A DNA stretch of 42,383 nt from Acidobacteriota bacterium (GTDB lineage Bacteria > Acidobacteriota > Thermoanaerobaculia > Gp7-AA8). Each line of letters begins with the position of its first letter. Position 1 is the first letter of the stretch. This document shows, in pieces, positions 15,880 to 23,175 of the stretch. The stretch is taken from assembly GCA_019247495.1 (NCBI GenBank), contig JAFAOU010000062.1, positions 1 to 42,383 of the forward strand, read 5' to 3'. A program made the position numbers and the translations under genes. The notes under the pieces are model-generated. The model was not told the origin of the DNA. It worked only from the letters and a program-made list of their open reading frames with translations, and searched no databases.

Positions 15880-16207
15880 CCTCGGCTACCTGGAGGATAT
15901 GCGGCTGCACGCGATGGATGCGCTCGCGATCGCCCAACGTATCGGCCGTGATGAGTTCCTTTCCGATCGCACCATGCAACACGCCGTGATTCGCTGTCTC
16001 ACCGTGATCGGCGAAGCGGCAAATAGAGTTTCGGAGGTCACATGCAAGGCGCTGCCGAACGTCGCCTGGGGCGAAGCTGTCGGGCTTCGCAACGTGGTTG
16101 TGCATGACTACCAGCGCATCGATCACTCACGAATCTGGACTATCGTCGAAACCGACCTGCCGCCGTTGGTCAATGCCCTCAACGCTTACTTGAGCGACGT
16201 CGACTAG
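15866..16207 (+). CDS. hepT: HepT-type HEPN-domain ribonuclease toxin
   Basis: A 113-aa protein of the HepT/DUF86 family. The active-site motif Rx4HxY is complete as RNVVVHDY (R75, H80, Y82); Y82 is the residue modified by MntA in known systems. The start is the TTG at 15866, which gives the family-typical opening TSRDLGYLEDMRLHAMDAL; the first ATG (15899) would cut the first helix. Its TAG stop overlaps the TAG of the convergent DUF5522 gene inside a shared CTAG. With mntA it forms an apparently intact toxin-antitoxin module. Confidence 0.9.
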   Translation: MTSRDLGYLEDMRLHAMDALAIAQRIGRDEFLSDRTMQHAVIRCLTVIGEAANRVSEVTCKALPNVAWGEAVGLRNVVVHDYQRIDHSRIWTIVETDLPPLVNALNAYLSDVD

Positions 16208-16380
16208 TCCTCTTGCGATTCCTCCGCCGGCGCGTCGCTTCTCTGATCGTTGCGGAATCCCCACGGGCAGTGGCGGCAGCCGGATTCGCAGCAGTAGCCG
16301 CGGTCGCGTAGGAACTTCTCGGTGAAGACCATGTACGGACCTTCGTAGTAGAAGTCGATGCCTTCGATCAGCGCGGGCAT
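16204..16380 (-). CDS. DUF5522-like small cysteine-rich protein
   Basis: A 58-aa protein with the compact motif EGIDFYYEGPYMVFTEKFL and RGYCCESGCRHCPWGF (C30, C31, C35, C38), typical of DUF5522. The four cysteines probably bind a metal. The upstream in-frame extension to 16503 is read through the kinase gene and has no family similarity, so ATG 16380 is the start. A TATCGT box lies seven bases upstream. The start codon is only 31 bp from that of the divergent heptose kinase gene. Confidence 0.8.
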   Translation of the reverse strand: MPALIEGIDFYYEGPYMVFTEKFLRDRGYCCESGCRHCPWGFRNDQRSDAPAEESQED

Positions 16381-16387
16381 GGCGGCA

Positions 16388-16405
16388 ACGATATTCCGAT
16401 ATCCT
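16388..16405. promoter_or_regulatory. Compact divergent promoter between DUF5522 and heptose kinase genes
   Basis: TATCGT on the minus strand (16388-16393) lies seven bases before ATG 16380. TATCCT on the plus strand (16400-16405) lies six bases before GTG 16412. The boxes are six bases apart, and any -35 element must lie inside the opposite gene. Confidence 0.5.
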
Positions 16406-16411
16406 TCGCGC

Positions 16412-17431
16412 GTGTTTGCGCGGACGCGTCTCCTGCAGATTGCCGAGGGGATGAAGGGGCGGCGGATTGTCGTGTATGGAGACATCGTCGCGGACCGATT
16501 CATCTACGGCACGCCGAAACGGATTTCGCGCGAGGCGCCGGTGCTGATCCTTCGCCAGTATCGTGACGACACGCTTCTCGGCGCCGGCGGCAACGCCATC
16601 AACAACATCCAGTCGCTCGGCGGCGTGCCGCTGGCGGTGTCCGTTCTCGGCAGCGACGCCCAGGGGCAGCAACTCTTCGATTCGATGAGGGCGCAGGGCA
16701 TCGACTGCGCCGGCGTCGTCCGCGCGGACCGCTACAACACCCCGACGAAGGTGCGCATCCTCGGCGGAATGCCGCATGCCAGCCGGCAGCAGATCGTTCG
16801 CTATGACATCGAGGATCACTGCGACTTGACCGATGCCGAAGTTGAGCAGCTCGGCGGCGCGTTGCAGGAGCGGATTGCGAACGCCGATGCTGCATTGATC
16901 AGCGACTACGGCTACGGCGCGGTAACGCAACCGCTTGCGGGCGCGCTGACGTCGGCGGCGGCCGGCAAGCCGGTCACGCTCGACTCGCGGTACGACCTGC
17001 TGCGATTTTCCGGCATCACCGCGGCCACGCCGAACGAAGAAGAAGCGGCGGAAGCGGCGGGAACGTCGCTCTTTAATGGCGACAACGACGTGCGGCTGCG
17101 GCAGGCGGGCGACACATTGCGCGAGAAGCTCGGCAGCGAAGCGCTGCTGATCACGCGCGGCAGCCGCGGCATGGCGCTCTTCGAACGCGAGCGCGATGAG
17201 CCGATTCTCATCCCGGTCTACGGCACCGACCAGGTCGCGGACGTCACCGGCGCCGGCGATACGGTCATCGCGGCGTTCACGCTGGCGCTCGCGGCCGGTG
17301 CGTCGTTCGCCGAGGCGGCGAAGATCGCGAATTACGCGGGCGGGATCGTGGTCATGAAGATGGGAACGGCGACCGTGTCCAACGACGAATTGCGGCGCGC
17401 GATTGAACGCGACGAGGCGCTGCCCGAGTGA
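16412..17431 (+). CDS. rfaE1: D-glycero-beta-D-manno-heptose-7-phosphate kinase (RfaE1/HldA-like)
   Basis: A 339-aa PfkB-family sugar kinase for the ADP-heptose branch of LPS core synthesis. It shows [43 protein letters not shown] and the catalytic GAGD (280-283) in [16 protein letters not shown] 16412 was chosen because TATCCT lies six bases upstream and the residues before it (from 16358) overlap the divergent gene. The adenylyltransferase domain, fused in E. coli HldE, is a separate gene that overlaps its stop codon by 4 bases. Confidence 0.9.
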   Translation: MFARTRLLQIAEGMKGRRIVVYGDIVADRFIYGTPKRISREAPVLILRQYRDDTLLGAGGNAINNIQSLGGVPLAVSVLGSDAQGQQLFDSMRAQGIDCAGVVRADRYNTPTKVRILGGMPHASRQQIVRYDIEDHCDLTDAEVEQLGGALQERIANADAALISDYGYGAVTQPLAGALTSAAAGKPVTLDSRYDLLRFSGITAATPNEEEAAEAAGTSLFNGDNDVRLRQAGDTLREKLGSEALLITRGSRGMALFERERDEPILIPVYGTDQVADVTGAGDTVIAAFTLALAAGASFAEAAKIANYAGGIVVMKMGTATVSNDELRRAIERDEALPE

Positions 17432-17901
17432 ACGCACCCATCCTCGATGAGCGCGCGCTGGATGAAGCGCTTGCAACCGAGCGGGCGGCGGGACGGACGA
17501 TCGCGTTTGCCAACGGCTGCTTCGACGTTCTGCACGTCGGGCACATCCGATACCTTCAGGGCGCGGCGAAAGAGGCGGACGTGCTCGTCGTCGGCGTCAA
17601 TGGCGACGAATCGGTGAGGGAGCTGAAGGGCGAAGGCCGGCCGGCGATGAATGAAGCCGAGCGCGCCGAGATCATCGCGGCGATCCGCGGCGTGTCGTAC
17701 GTGACCATTTTTCGCGAACGCAGCCCCGCGCGCCTGATCGGCGATTTCAAGCCGGACGTGCATTGCAAAGGCACCGACTACACGCCGGACAGCGTGCCGG
17801 AAGCCGCAGTCGTGCGGGCGTATGGCGGGCGGGTCGCGATCGTCGGAGATCCGAAGGATCACTCTACGACCGAGTTGCTGGAGACGATGCGGCGGCGATG
17901 A
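17428..17901 (+). CDS. rfaE2: D-glycero-beta-D-manno-heptose 1-phosphate adenylyltransferase (RfaE2-like)
   Basis: A 157-aa cytidylyltransferase-like enzyme that makes ADP-heptose. The nucleotide-binding motif HVGH (H36, H39) sits in [17 protein letters not shown], and [13 protein letters not shown] follows further on. The start is GTG 17428 overlapping the kinase stop (GTGA), and its own stop overlaps the next ATG (ATGA). It works directly after the kinase; the phosphatase GmhB is not obvious in the window. Confidence 0.95.
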   Translation: MNAPILDERALDEALATERAAGRTIAFANGCFDVLHVGHIRYLQGAAKEADVLVVGVNGDESVRELKGEGRPAMNEAERAEIIAAIRGVSYVTIFRERSPARLIGDFKPDVHCKGTDYTPDSVPEAAVVRAYGGRVAIVGDPKDHSTTELLETMRRR

Positions 17902-18830
17902 CGGACGCCGCGCCGCAGCGCCTTCTCGTCATTCGTCTCTCCGCCTTTGGCGACGTCATTCACACGATTCCAGCGGTCGTGGCGTTGCGGGACGCATTGC
18001 CGCAGACGGCGATCGCGTGGGCTGTTGAACCGGCGTACGCGGAGTTGGTCGAGATCGTGGCGCGCGTCAAAGCGATCCGCGTGTCGCTGAAGCGCTGGTC
18101 ATTCGCGCGCATCGCTGCCGCGTGGCGCGATGTTCGCGGATTCCCGACTGCCATCGATTTTCAGGGATTGCTCAAGTCGGCGTTGATCGCGCGCGTCAGC
18201 GGCGCAGGTCAACGCTATGGCTTCGCGCGCGACGTTATTCGCGAGAAGCCGGCCGCGTTGTTCGTGAACCGGCCGGCCACGATCGATCGATCGACGCACG
18301 TAGTCGAGTGGAACCTCGAGCTTGCGCGGACGTTTGTCCCCGCCATCGCTGGCGTGCCGCAGGTTGACTTCACGCCGTTTGCAAAGGACCCCAGCGGTCA
18401 GCTTGCGCGATTTGCAAATCGCATCGTTCTGCTTCCGGGAGCGGGCAAGCCCGGCAAACAATGGCCGGCCGCGCGATTCGCCGAGCTGGCAAAACGCATC
18501 GGAAGCGACGCGCTCGTCGTTTGGGGACCGGGCGAAGAAGGGCTGGCCCGCGCGATCGGTGCCGAGGTCGCGCCGGCAACGAACTTCCGCGAGCTTGCCT
18601 CCGTTTTGCGTCACGCGAGACTCGTCATCGGCGCCGACACAGGGCCGTTGCATCTCGCGGCAGCGCTCGGCACACCCCTCATCGGCCTCTACGGTCCGAC
18701 CGACCCGGCGCGAAACGGACCGTATGGGCAGCTCGATCGCGTCCTCTCGACATTCAGCAGGACCAAATCAATGGACGACATCGCGGTCGACGACGTCATG
18801 CAGCTGATACTCAAAATAAACGCGCGTTGA
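17898..18830 (+). CDS. ADP-heptose:LPS heptosyltransferase (glycosyltransferase family 9)
   Basis: A 310-aa GT-B enzyme. [19 protein letters not shown] at the N-terminus, [19 protein letters not shown] and the following [18 protein letters not shown] are typical of WaaC/WaaF enzymes that add heptose to the LPS inner core. ATG 17898 overlaps the previous stop codon; the longer frame upstream runs through rfaE2. It is the third gene of the heptose operon. WaaC versus WaaF specificity cannot be read from the sequence. Confidence 0.9.
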   Translation: MTDAAPQRLLVIRLSAFGDVIHTIPAVVALRDALPQTAIAWAVEPAYAELVEIVARVKAIRVSLKRWSFARIAAAWRDVRGFPTAIDFQGLLKSALIARVSGAGQRYGFARDVIREKPAALFVNRPATIDRSTHVVEWNLELARTFVPAIAGVPQVDFTPFAKDPSGQLARFANRIVLLPGAGKPGKQWPAARFAELAKRIGSDALVVWGPGEEGLARAIGAEVAPATNFRELASVLRHARLVIGADTGPLHLAAALGTPLIGLYGPTDPARNGPYGQLDRVLSTFSRTKSMDDIAVDDVMQLILKINAR

Positions 18831-18850
18831 CGCTTGCGTCCGGCGCGGCG

Positions 18851-18943
18851 TAAACTCGCCGGTCACGAACCGAAATCGCTGATGCCCCGCAACTTCCGAC
18901 CGAATCCGTCACGCTTCCTGTGACGCGTACCGGCCACCCAACT
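18851..18943 (+). promoter_or_regulatory. TAAACT box and structured pilB leader with a short upstream ORF
   Basis: TAAACT (18851-18856) is followed by a leader of about 80 bases. It contains a hairpin, CGTCAC (18907-18912) with GTGACG (18920-18925), and a 13-codon ORF (18882-18923, MPRNFRPNPSRFL) whose TGA lies in the 3' arm. The pilB ATG is 20 bases beyond, with no obvious Shine-Dalgarno site. A regulatory role is inferred. Confidence 0.35.
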
Positions 18944-20659
18944 ATGAGCGTACGTCTTGGCGAACTATTGACGAAAGCGAGTCTGATCACCTCCGATCAG
19001 CTCAAAGATGCCCTGAAGCTCCAGAAGGAGACCGGCGGCAAGCTCGGTGAGACGCTCATCAAGCTCGGGTTCGTGGCCGAGGAAGACATCACCGAGTGCT
19101 TGTCGCAGCAGTTCGGAGTGCCGTCCATCAACCTTGCGCACTTCGAGATCGACTCGGCCGTCATCAAGCTGATTCCGCCCGACGTCGCCCGCAAATACAA
19201 CATTCTTCCGGTCAATAAGACCGGCGCCACGGTCACCATCGCCATGGCCGATCCGACCAACGTCTTCGCCATGGACGACATCAAGTTCATGACCGGCTAC
19301 AACGTCGAGCCGGTGGTGGCGTCGGAGCTCGGCATCAAGGCGGCCATCGACAAGTACTACGGCACGACCTCGTCGCTCGAGCTGAAAAAGGTCATGGAGG
19401 ACCTGCAGCAGTCTGAGAGCGCCGATCTGGAGGTGCTGGAAGAGGAAGAGGAATTCGACATCGCCGCGCTGGCCGACTCGGCGGAAGAGGCGCCGGTCGT
19501 CAAGCTGGTCAACCTCATCCTGACCGACGCCATCAAGCGCGGCGCATCCGACATCCATATCGAACCGTACGAGAAAGAGTTCCGGGTTCGCTTCCGCATT
19601 GACGGGACGCTGTACGAAATCATGAACCCACCCCTGAAGCTCAAAGACGCGATCACCTCGCGCATGAAGATCCTGGCGAAGCTCGACATCTCCGAGAAAC
19701 GCCTGCCGCAGGACGGCCGCATCAAGCTGAAGATGAAGCTCAACGACAAGAACAAAGAGCTCGACTTCCGCGTCTCCGTGCTGCCGACGCTCTTCGGCGA
19801 GAAGATCGTCATGCGGCTCCTCGACAAGGACAACCTGCGCCTCGACATGACCAAGCTCGGCTTCGAGCCGGAGTCGCTGGTGCGTTTCGAGGAAGCGATC
19901 TTCAAGCCGTGGGGGATGGTGCTCGTGACCGGTCCGACCGGCTCGGGAAAAACGAACACGCTGTATTCGGCGCTCTCGAAAGTGAATTCGCCGGAAGTGA
20001 ACATCATGACCGCCGAGGATCCGGTCGAGTTCAATCTGCCCGGGATCAATCAGGTGCAGATGAAGGAGTCGATCGGACTCAACTTCGCGGCGACGCTGCG
20101 CTCTTTCCTGCGGCAGGATCCGAACATCATCCTCGTCGGCGAGATCCGCGACTTCGAAACCGCGGAGATCGCGATCAAGGCCGCGCTGACCGGACATCTC
20201 GTTCTATCGACGCTGCACACCAACGATGCGCCGTCGACGATCAACCGCCTGATGAACATGGGCATCGAGCCGTTCCTCGTCGCGACCTCCGTGCAGCTTA
20301 TCGCCGCCCAGCGCCTTGCGCGCCGCGTCTGCTCGAACTGCAAGGAGCCGGTGGAGATGACGCCGCAGGCGCTGATGAACATCGGCTTCAAGAAGGACGA
20401 GATCGGGACGTTCACCGTCTATAAGGGCCGCGGCTGCGACAAGTGCAACAGCACCGGCTACAAAGGACGCGTGGCGCTGATCGAGGTCATGGCCATCGAC
20501 GACACGATCCGCGACCTGATCCTCTCGGGCGGCACCGCCATCGACATCAAGAAACGAGCCGCGGAAACCGGCATGATCAGCCTCCGCCGCTCAGGTCTGA
20601 TCAAGATCAAAGACGGCACGACGACGATCGAGGAGGTCGTTCGGGAGACGATACTGTGA
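18944..20659 (+). CDS. pilB: Type IV pilus extension ATPase PilB with MshEN domain
   Basis: A 571-aa secretion ATPase that powers pilus extension. The N-terminus carries the tandem MshEN c-di-GMP-binding motif: RLG...Q at 4-27 and KLG...Q at 33-56, two 24-residue units with the standard 5-residue spacer (the first has Ser instead of Gly at position 10). The ATPase domain has GPTGSGKT (330-337), the Asp box and His box, and a zinc site of CSNC (463-466) and CDKC (498-501). ATG 18944 was chosen; an in-frame GTG at 18920 is possible but lies in the leader hairpin. It is followed by pilT and pilC. The activity is probably modulated by c-di-GMP. Confidence 0.95.
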   Translation: MSVRLGELLTKASLITSDQLKDALKLQKETGGKLGETLIKLGFVAEEDITECLSQQFGVPSINLAHFEIDSAVIKLIPPDVARKYNILPVNKTGATVTIAMADPTNVFAMDDIKFMTGYNVEPVVASELGIKAAIDKYYGTTSSLELKKVMEDLQQSESADLEVLEEEEEFDIAALADSAEEAPVVKLVNLILTDAIKRGASDIHIEPYEKEFRVRFRIDGTLYEIMNPPLKLKDAITSRMKILAKLDISEKRLPQDGRIKLKMKLNDKNKELDFRVSVLPTLFGEKIVMRLLDKDNLRLDMTKLGFEPESLVRFEEAIFKPWGMVLVTGPTGSGKTNTLYSALSKVNSPEVNIMTAEDPVEFNLPGINQVQMKESIGLNFAATLRSFLRQDPNIILVGEIRDFETAEIAIKAALTGHLVLSTLHTNDAPSTINRLMNMGIEPFLVATSVQLIAAQRLARRVCSNCKEPVEMTPQALMNIGFKKDEIGTFTVYKGRGCDKCNSTGYKGRVALIEVMAIDDTIRDLILSGGTAIDIKKRAAETGMISLRRSGLIKIKDGTTTIEEVVRETIL

Positions 20660-20660
20660 T

Positions 20661-20740
20661 TGGGGAGTAGGGGGCCGGGAGTGGGGAGTCGGAGAAAACC
20701 AATCTCCGACTCCCGACCCCCGACTCCCCACTCCCGGAGA
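20661..20740. repeat. Palindromic word repeat, GGGGAGTCGGAG type
   Basis: The left arm (20661-20695) has repeated GGGGAGT units and the right arm (20703-20740) mirrors it, sharing GGGAGTGGGGAGT and GTCGGAGA blocks. It fills the pilB-pilT gap. In the transcript it would form a long hairpin that could terminate transcription or protect the mRNA, and its last bases supply the GGAG used as the pilT Shine-Dalgarno site. Confidence 0.8.
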
Positions 20741-20745
20741 AAAAC

Positions 20746-21873
20746 ATGCCGGTCACACTTCATCAGCTACTCAAGACTATGGTCGAGCGCGGCGGCTCGG
20801 ATCTGCACGTCACGACCAATTCCGCACCGCAGATTCGAATCGACGGCAAGCTCGTGCCGCTCGACATGCCGGCGCTGACGGCGCCGGAGACGAAGCAGCT
20901 CGCCTACTCGGTGCTCACCGACGCGCAGAAGCATCGTTTTGAAGAGAACCTCGAGCTCGATCTCTCCTTCGGCATCAAGGGTCTGGCCCGCTTCCGCGCG
21001 AACATCTTCAATCAGCGCGGCGCCACCGCCGCCGTCTACCGCCAGATCCCCTACGAAATCCTCGGCTTTCGCGAGCTCGGTCTGCCGACTGTCGTCGAGG
21101 AGATCTGCAACAAGCCGCGCGGACTCGTCCTCGTCACCGGTCCGACCGGCTCCGGCAAATCGACGACGCTGGCCGCGATGATCGACAAGATCAACCGCGA
21201 GCGGCACGAGCACATCATCACCATCGAAGATCCGGTGGAGTTTCTCCATTCGCACAAGAGCTGCATCGTCAATCAGCGCGAGCTGCACGCTGATACGCAC
21301 TCCTTCGCGAACTCGCTCAAGTCGGCGTTGCGTCAGGATCCCGACGTCGTGCTGATCGGCGAAATGCGCGACCTCGAGACGATCGAGTCCGCGCTGCGCA
21401 TCGCCGAGACGGGCCACCTCACGTTCGGCACGCTGCACACCAACTCCGCGGCGCAGACCATCAACCGCATCGTCGACGTTTTCCCGTCGCACCAACAGCC
21501 GCAGATTCGCGCGCAACTGTCGTTCGTGCTCGAAGGAATCCTTTGCCAGGCGCTCCTGCCGCACGCCACCGGCAAGGGCCGCGCGATGGCGATGGAGATC
21601 CTCATTCCGAACGCCGCGATCCGCAATCTCATCCGCGAAGACAAGGTGCATCAGATCTATTCGATGATGCAGACCGGCCAGGCCAAATACGGAATGCAGA
21701 CTTTTAACCAGTCGTTGGCGACGCTGTACTTCAAAAAACAGATCACCCTGCAGACGGCGCTGGCCCGTTCATCGAATCCCGACGAGCTTCAGGAGATGAT
21801 CACGCGCGGCGCCGGAGCGCTCTCGCCGCAGGGAACGGTGACGCCGACCGGAACGCGGCCGCGATCCGTGTAA
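20746..21873 (+). CDS. pilT: Type IV pilus retraction ATPase
   Basis: A 375-aa PilT-family hexameric ATPase that drives pilus retraction and twitching. GPTGSGKS lies at 132-139, then the Asp box, GEMRDLETIESALRIAETGH and GTLHTNSAAQTINRIVD. The PilT-specific AIRNLIR is at about 291-297. The C-terminal ~20 residues are a Pro/Thr-rich extension. A GGAG lies upstream of ATG 20746, at the end of the preceding palindromic repeat. Confidence 0.96.
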   Translation: MPVTLHQLLKTMVERGGSDLHVTTNSAPQIRIDGKLVPLDMPALTAPETKQLAYSVLTDAQKHRFEENLELDLSFGIKGLARFRANIFNQRGATAAVYRQIPYEILGFRELGLPTVVEEICNKPRGLVLVTGPTGSGKSTTLAAMIDKINRERHEHIITIEDPVEFLHSHKSCIVNQRELHADTHSFANSLKSALRQDPDVVLIGEMRDLETIESALRIAETGHLTFGTLHTNSAAQTINRIVDVFPSHQQPQIRAQLSFVLEGILCQALLPHATGKGRAMAMEILIPNAAIRNLIREDKVHQIYSMMQTGQAKYGMQTFNQSLATLYFKKQITLQTALARSSNPDELQEMITRGAGALSPQGTVTPTGTRPRSV

Positions 21874-21897
21874 CCTAGTCATTCAACGGAGGAGACG

Positions 21898-23097
21898 ATG
21901 CCTACATTCGAATGGAAAGGATCGCGCGCCGGGCAAATGCAGAGCGGCGTTCTCAATGCCGATTCGAAAGAAGCGGCGAACGAGATCCTTCGCCGTCAGC
22001 GCATCGAAGCGCCCTCGATTCGCGAAAAAGGGAAGGAGATCGCCTTCCCGAAATTTGGCGGCGGCGTACCGCCTCAGCTCGTCGCCATCTTCACCCGTCA
22101 GTTCTCCGTCATGATCGACGCCGGCCTGCCTCTGGTGCAGTGCCTCGAAATTCTGGCCGGGCAGCAGGAAAACAAGACCTTCAAGCGCGCGCTGATCCAG
22201 ATCCGCCAGGACGTCGAGTCCGGCTCGAATCTCGCCGACTCGATGCGCAAGCATCCCAAGATTTTCAACGACCTCTTCACCAACATGGTTGCCGCCGGCG
22301 AGGCGGGCGGTATTCTCGATACGATTCTCCAGCGCCTGGCGCAGTACATCGAGAAGTCGGTGAAGCTGAACAGCCAGGTGAAGTCGGCGATGATTTATCC
22401 GGTCGCCGTCATCTCCATCGCCTGCATCGTGGTGGCGATCATTCTCTGGAAAGTCATCCCGGTCTTCGCGGCCCTCTTCAAAGGCCTCGGCGCCGAGCTG
22501 CCGATGCCGACGCAGATCGTCATCTGGCTCTCGAACTTCATCGCCGATTTCTGGTGGCTGATCGCGATCGTCATCGGCGGCACGATCTACGCGCTGCGCC
22601 GCTATCACGAGACGTACAAAGGGAAGCGCGTCCTCGACGGCATCATCCTGAAGATGCCCATTCTCGGCATCCTGATGCGCAAGATTGCCGTGGCCCGTTT
22701 CTGCCGTACGCTTTCGACACTCACCTCGTCCGGCGTTCCCATCCTCGACGGTCTGCAGATCACCGCCCGCACCGCCGGCAACTCCATCATCGAAGATGCC
22801 ATCATGGCCACCCGCAAGTCGGTCGAGGAAGGCAAAACCATCAGCGAGCCGCTCTCCGATACCGATGTCTTCCCGACGATGGTCGTGCAGATGATCGCCG
22901 TCGGTGAACAGACCGGCGCGCTCGACACGATGCTCTCGAAGATCGCCGACTTTTACGAAGACGAAGTGGACACCGCGGTGGCCGGCCTAATGAAGCTCCT
23001 CGAGCCGGTCCTCATCGCCTTCCTCGGCGTCGCCATCGGCGGCATCGTCATCGCCATGTACATGCCGATGTTCACGCTGATCGGACAGATTGGATAA
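21898..23097 (+). CDS. pilC: Type IV pilus inner-membrane platform protein
   Basis: A 399-aa protein of the PilC/GspF family with two T2SSF domains and three membrane segments (about 169-195, 217-240 and 370-395). Marker sequences are FTRQFSVMIDAGLPLVQCLEI and FCRTLSTLTSSGVPILDGL. It anchors the PilB and PilT motors at the inner membrane. A GGAGGA Shine-Dalgarno site precedes ATG 21898, which follows pilT by 24 bp. A terminator follows. Confidence 0.96.
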   Translation: MPTFEWKGSRAGQMQSGVLNADSKEAANEILRRQRIEAPSIREKGKEIAFPKFGGGVPPQLVAIFTRQFSVMIDAGLPLVQCLEILAGQQENKTFKRALIQIRQDVESGSNLADSMRKHPKIFNDLFTNMVAAGEAGGILDTILQRLAQYIEKSVKLNSQVKSAMIYPVAVISIACIVVAIILWKVIPVFAALFKGLGAELPMPTQIVIWLSNFIADFWWLIAIVIGGTIYALRRYHETYKGKRVLDGIILKMPILGILMRKIAVARFCRTLSTLTSSGVPILDGLQITARTAGNSIIEDAIMATRKSVEEGKTISEPLSDTDVFPTMVVQMIAVGEQTGALDTMLSKIADFYEDEVDTAVAGLMKLLEPVLIAFLGVAIGGIVIAMYMPMFTLIGQIG

Positions 23098-23099
23098 GC

Positions 23100-23127
23100 A
23101 GCTCTTAGCTGTTAGTTCTTAGCTCTG
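23100..23127. repeat. Short word repeat, TTAGCTGTTAG type
   Basis: Three imperfect copies of TTAGCT/TTAGTT stand directly after the pilC stop codon and before its terminator. The arms are short, possibly a decayed palindromic repeat. Confidence 0.45.
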
Positions 23128-23128
23128 A

Positions 23129-23161
23129 GGGGCGGCGCGCGAGTGTCGCCCCTTTTGTTTT
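23129..23161 (+). terminator. Rho-independent terminator after pilC
   Basis: GGGGCG (23129-23134) pairs with CGCCCC (23147-23152), followed by TTTTGTTTT. The T tail runs directly into the TACGCT box of the next gene. Confidence 0.85.
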
Positions 23162-23166
23162 ACGCT
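23161..23166 (+). promoter_or_regulatory. TACGCT box before the PilS-like kinase gene
   Basis: TACGCT begins on the last T of the pilC terminator and lies nine bases before ATG 23176. No Shine-Dalgarno site is present. Confidence 0.35.
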
Positions 23167-23175
23167 AACCGACAC

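Noticed and set aside
16358..16411. Starting the heptose kinase at 16358.
   Set aside because: The 18 extra residues overlap the start of the divergent DUF5522 gene, lack family similarity, and lie before the TATCCT box.
18857..18943. A c-di-GMP riboswitch in the pilB leader.
   Set aside because: The leader lacks the GEMM core elements, and the possible long-range stem GCCGGT/ACCGGC would start upstream of the expected transcription start.
20661..20740. The GC-rich word repeats as CRISPR arrays.
   Set aside because: Unit lengths are 6-15 bp, there are no unique spacers of regular size, and the arms are mirrored rather than directly repeated.
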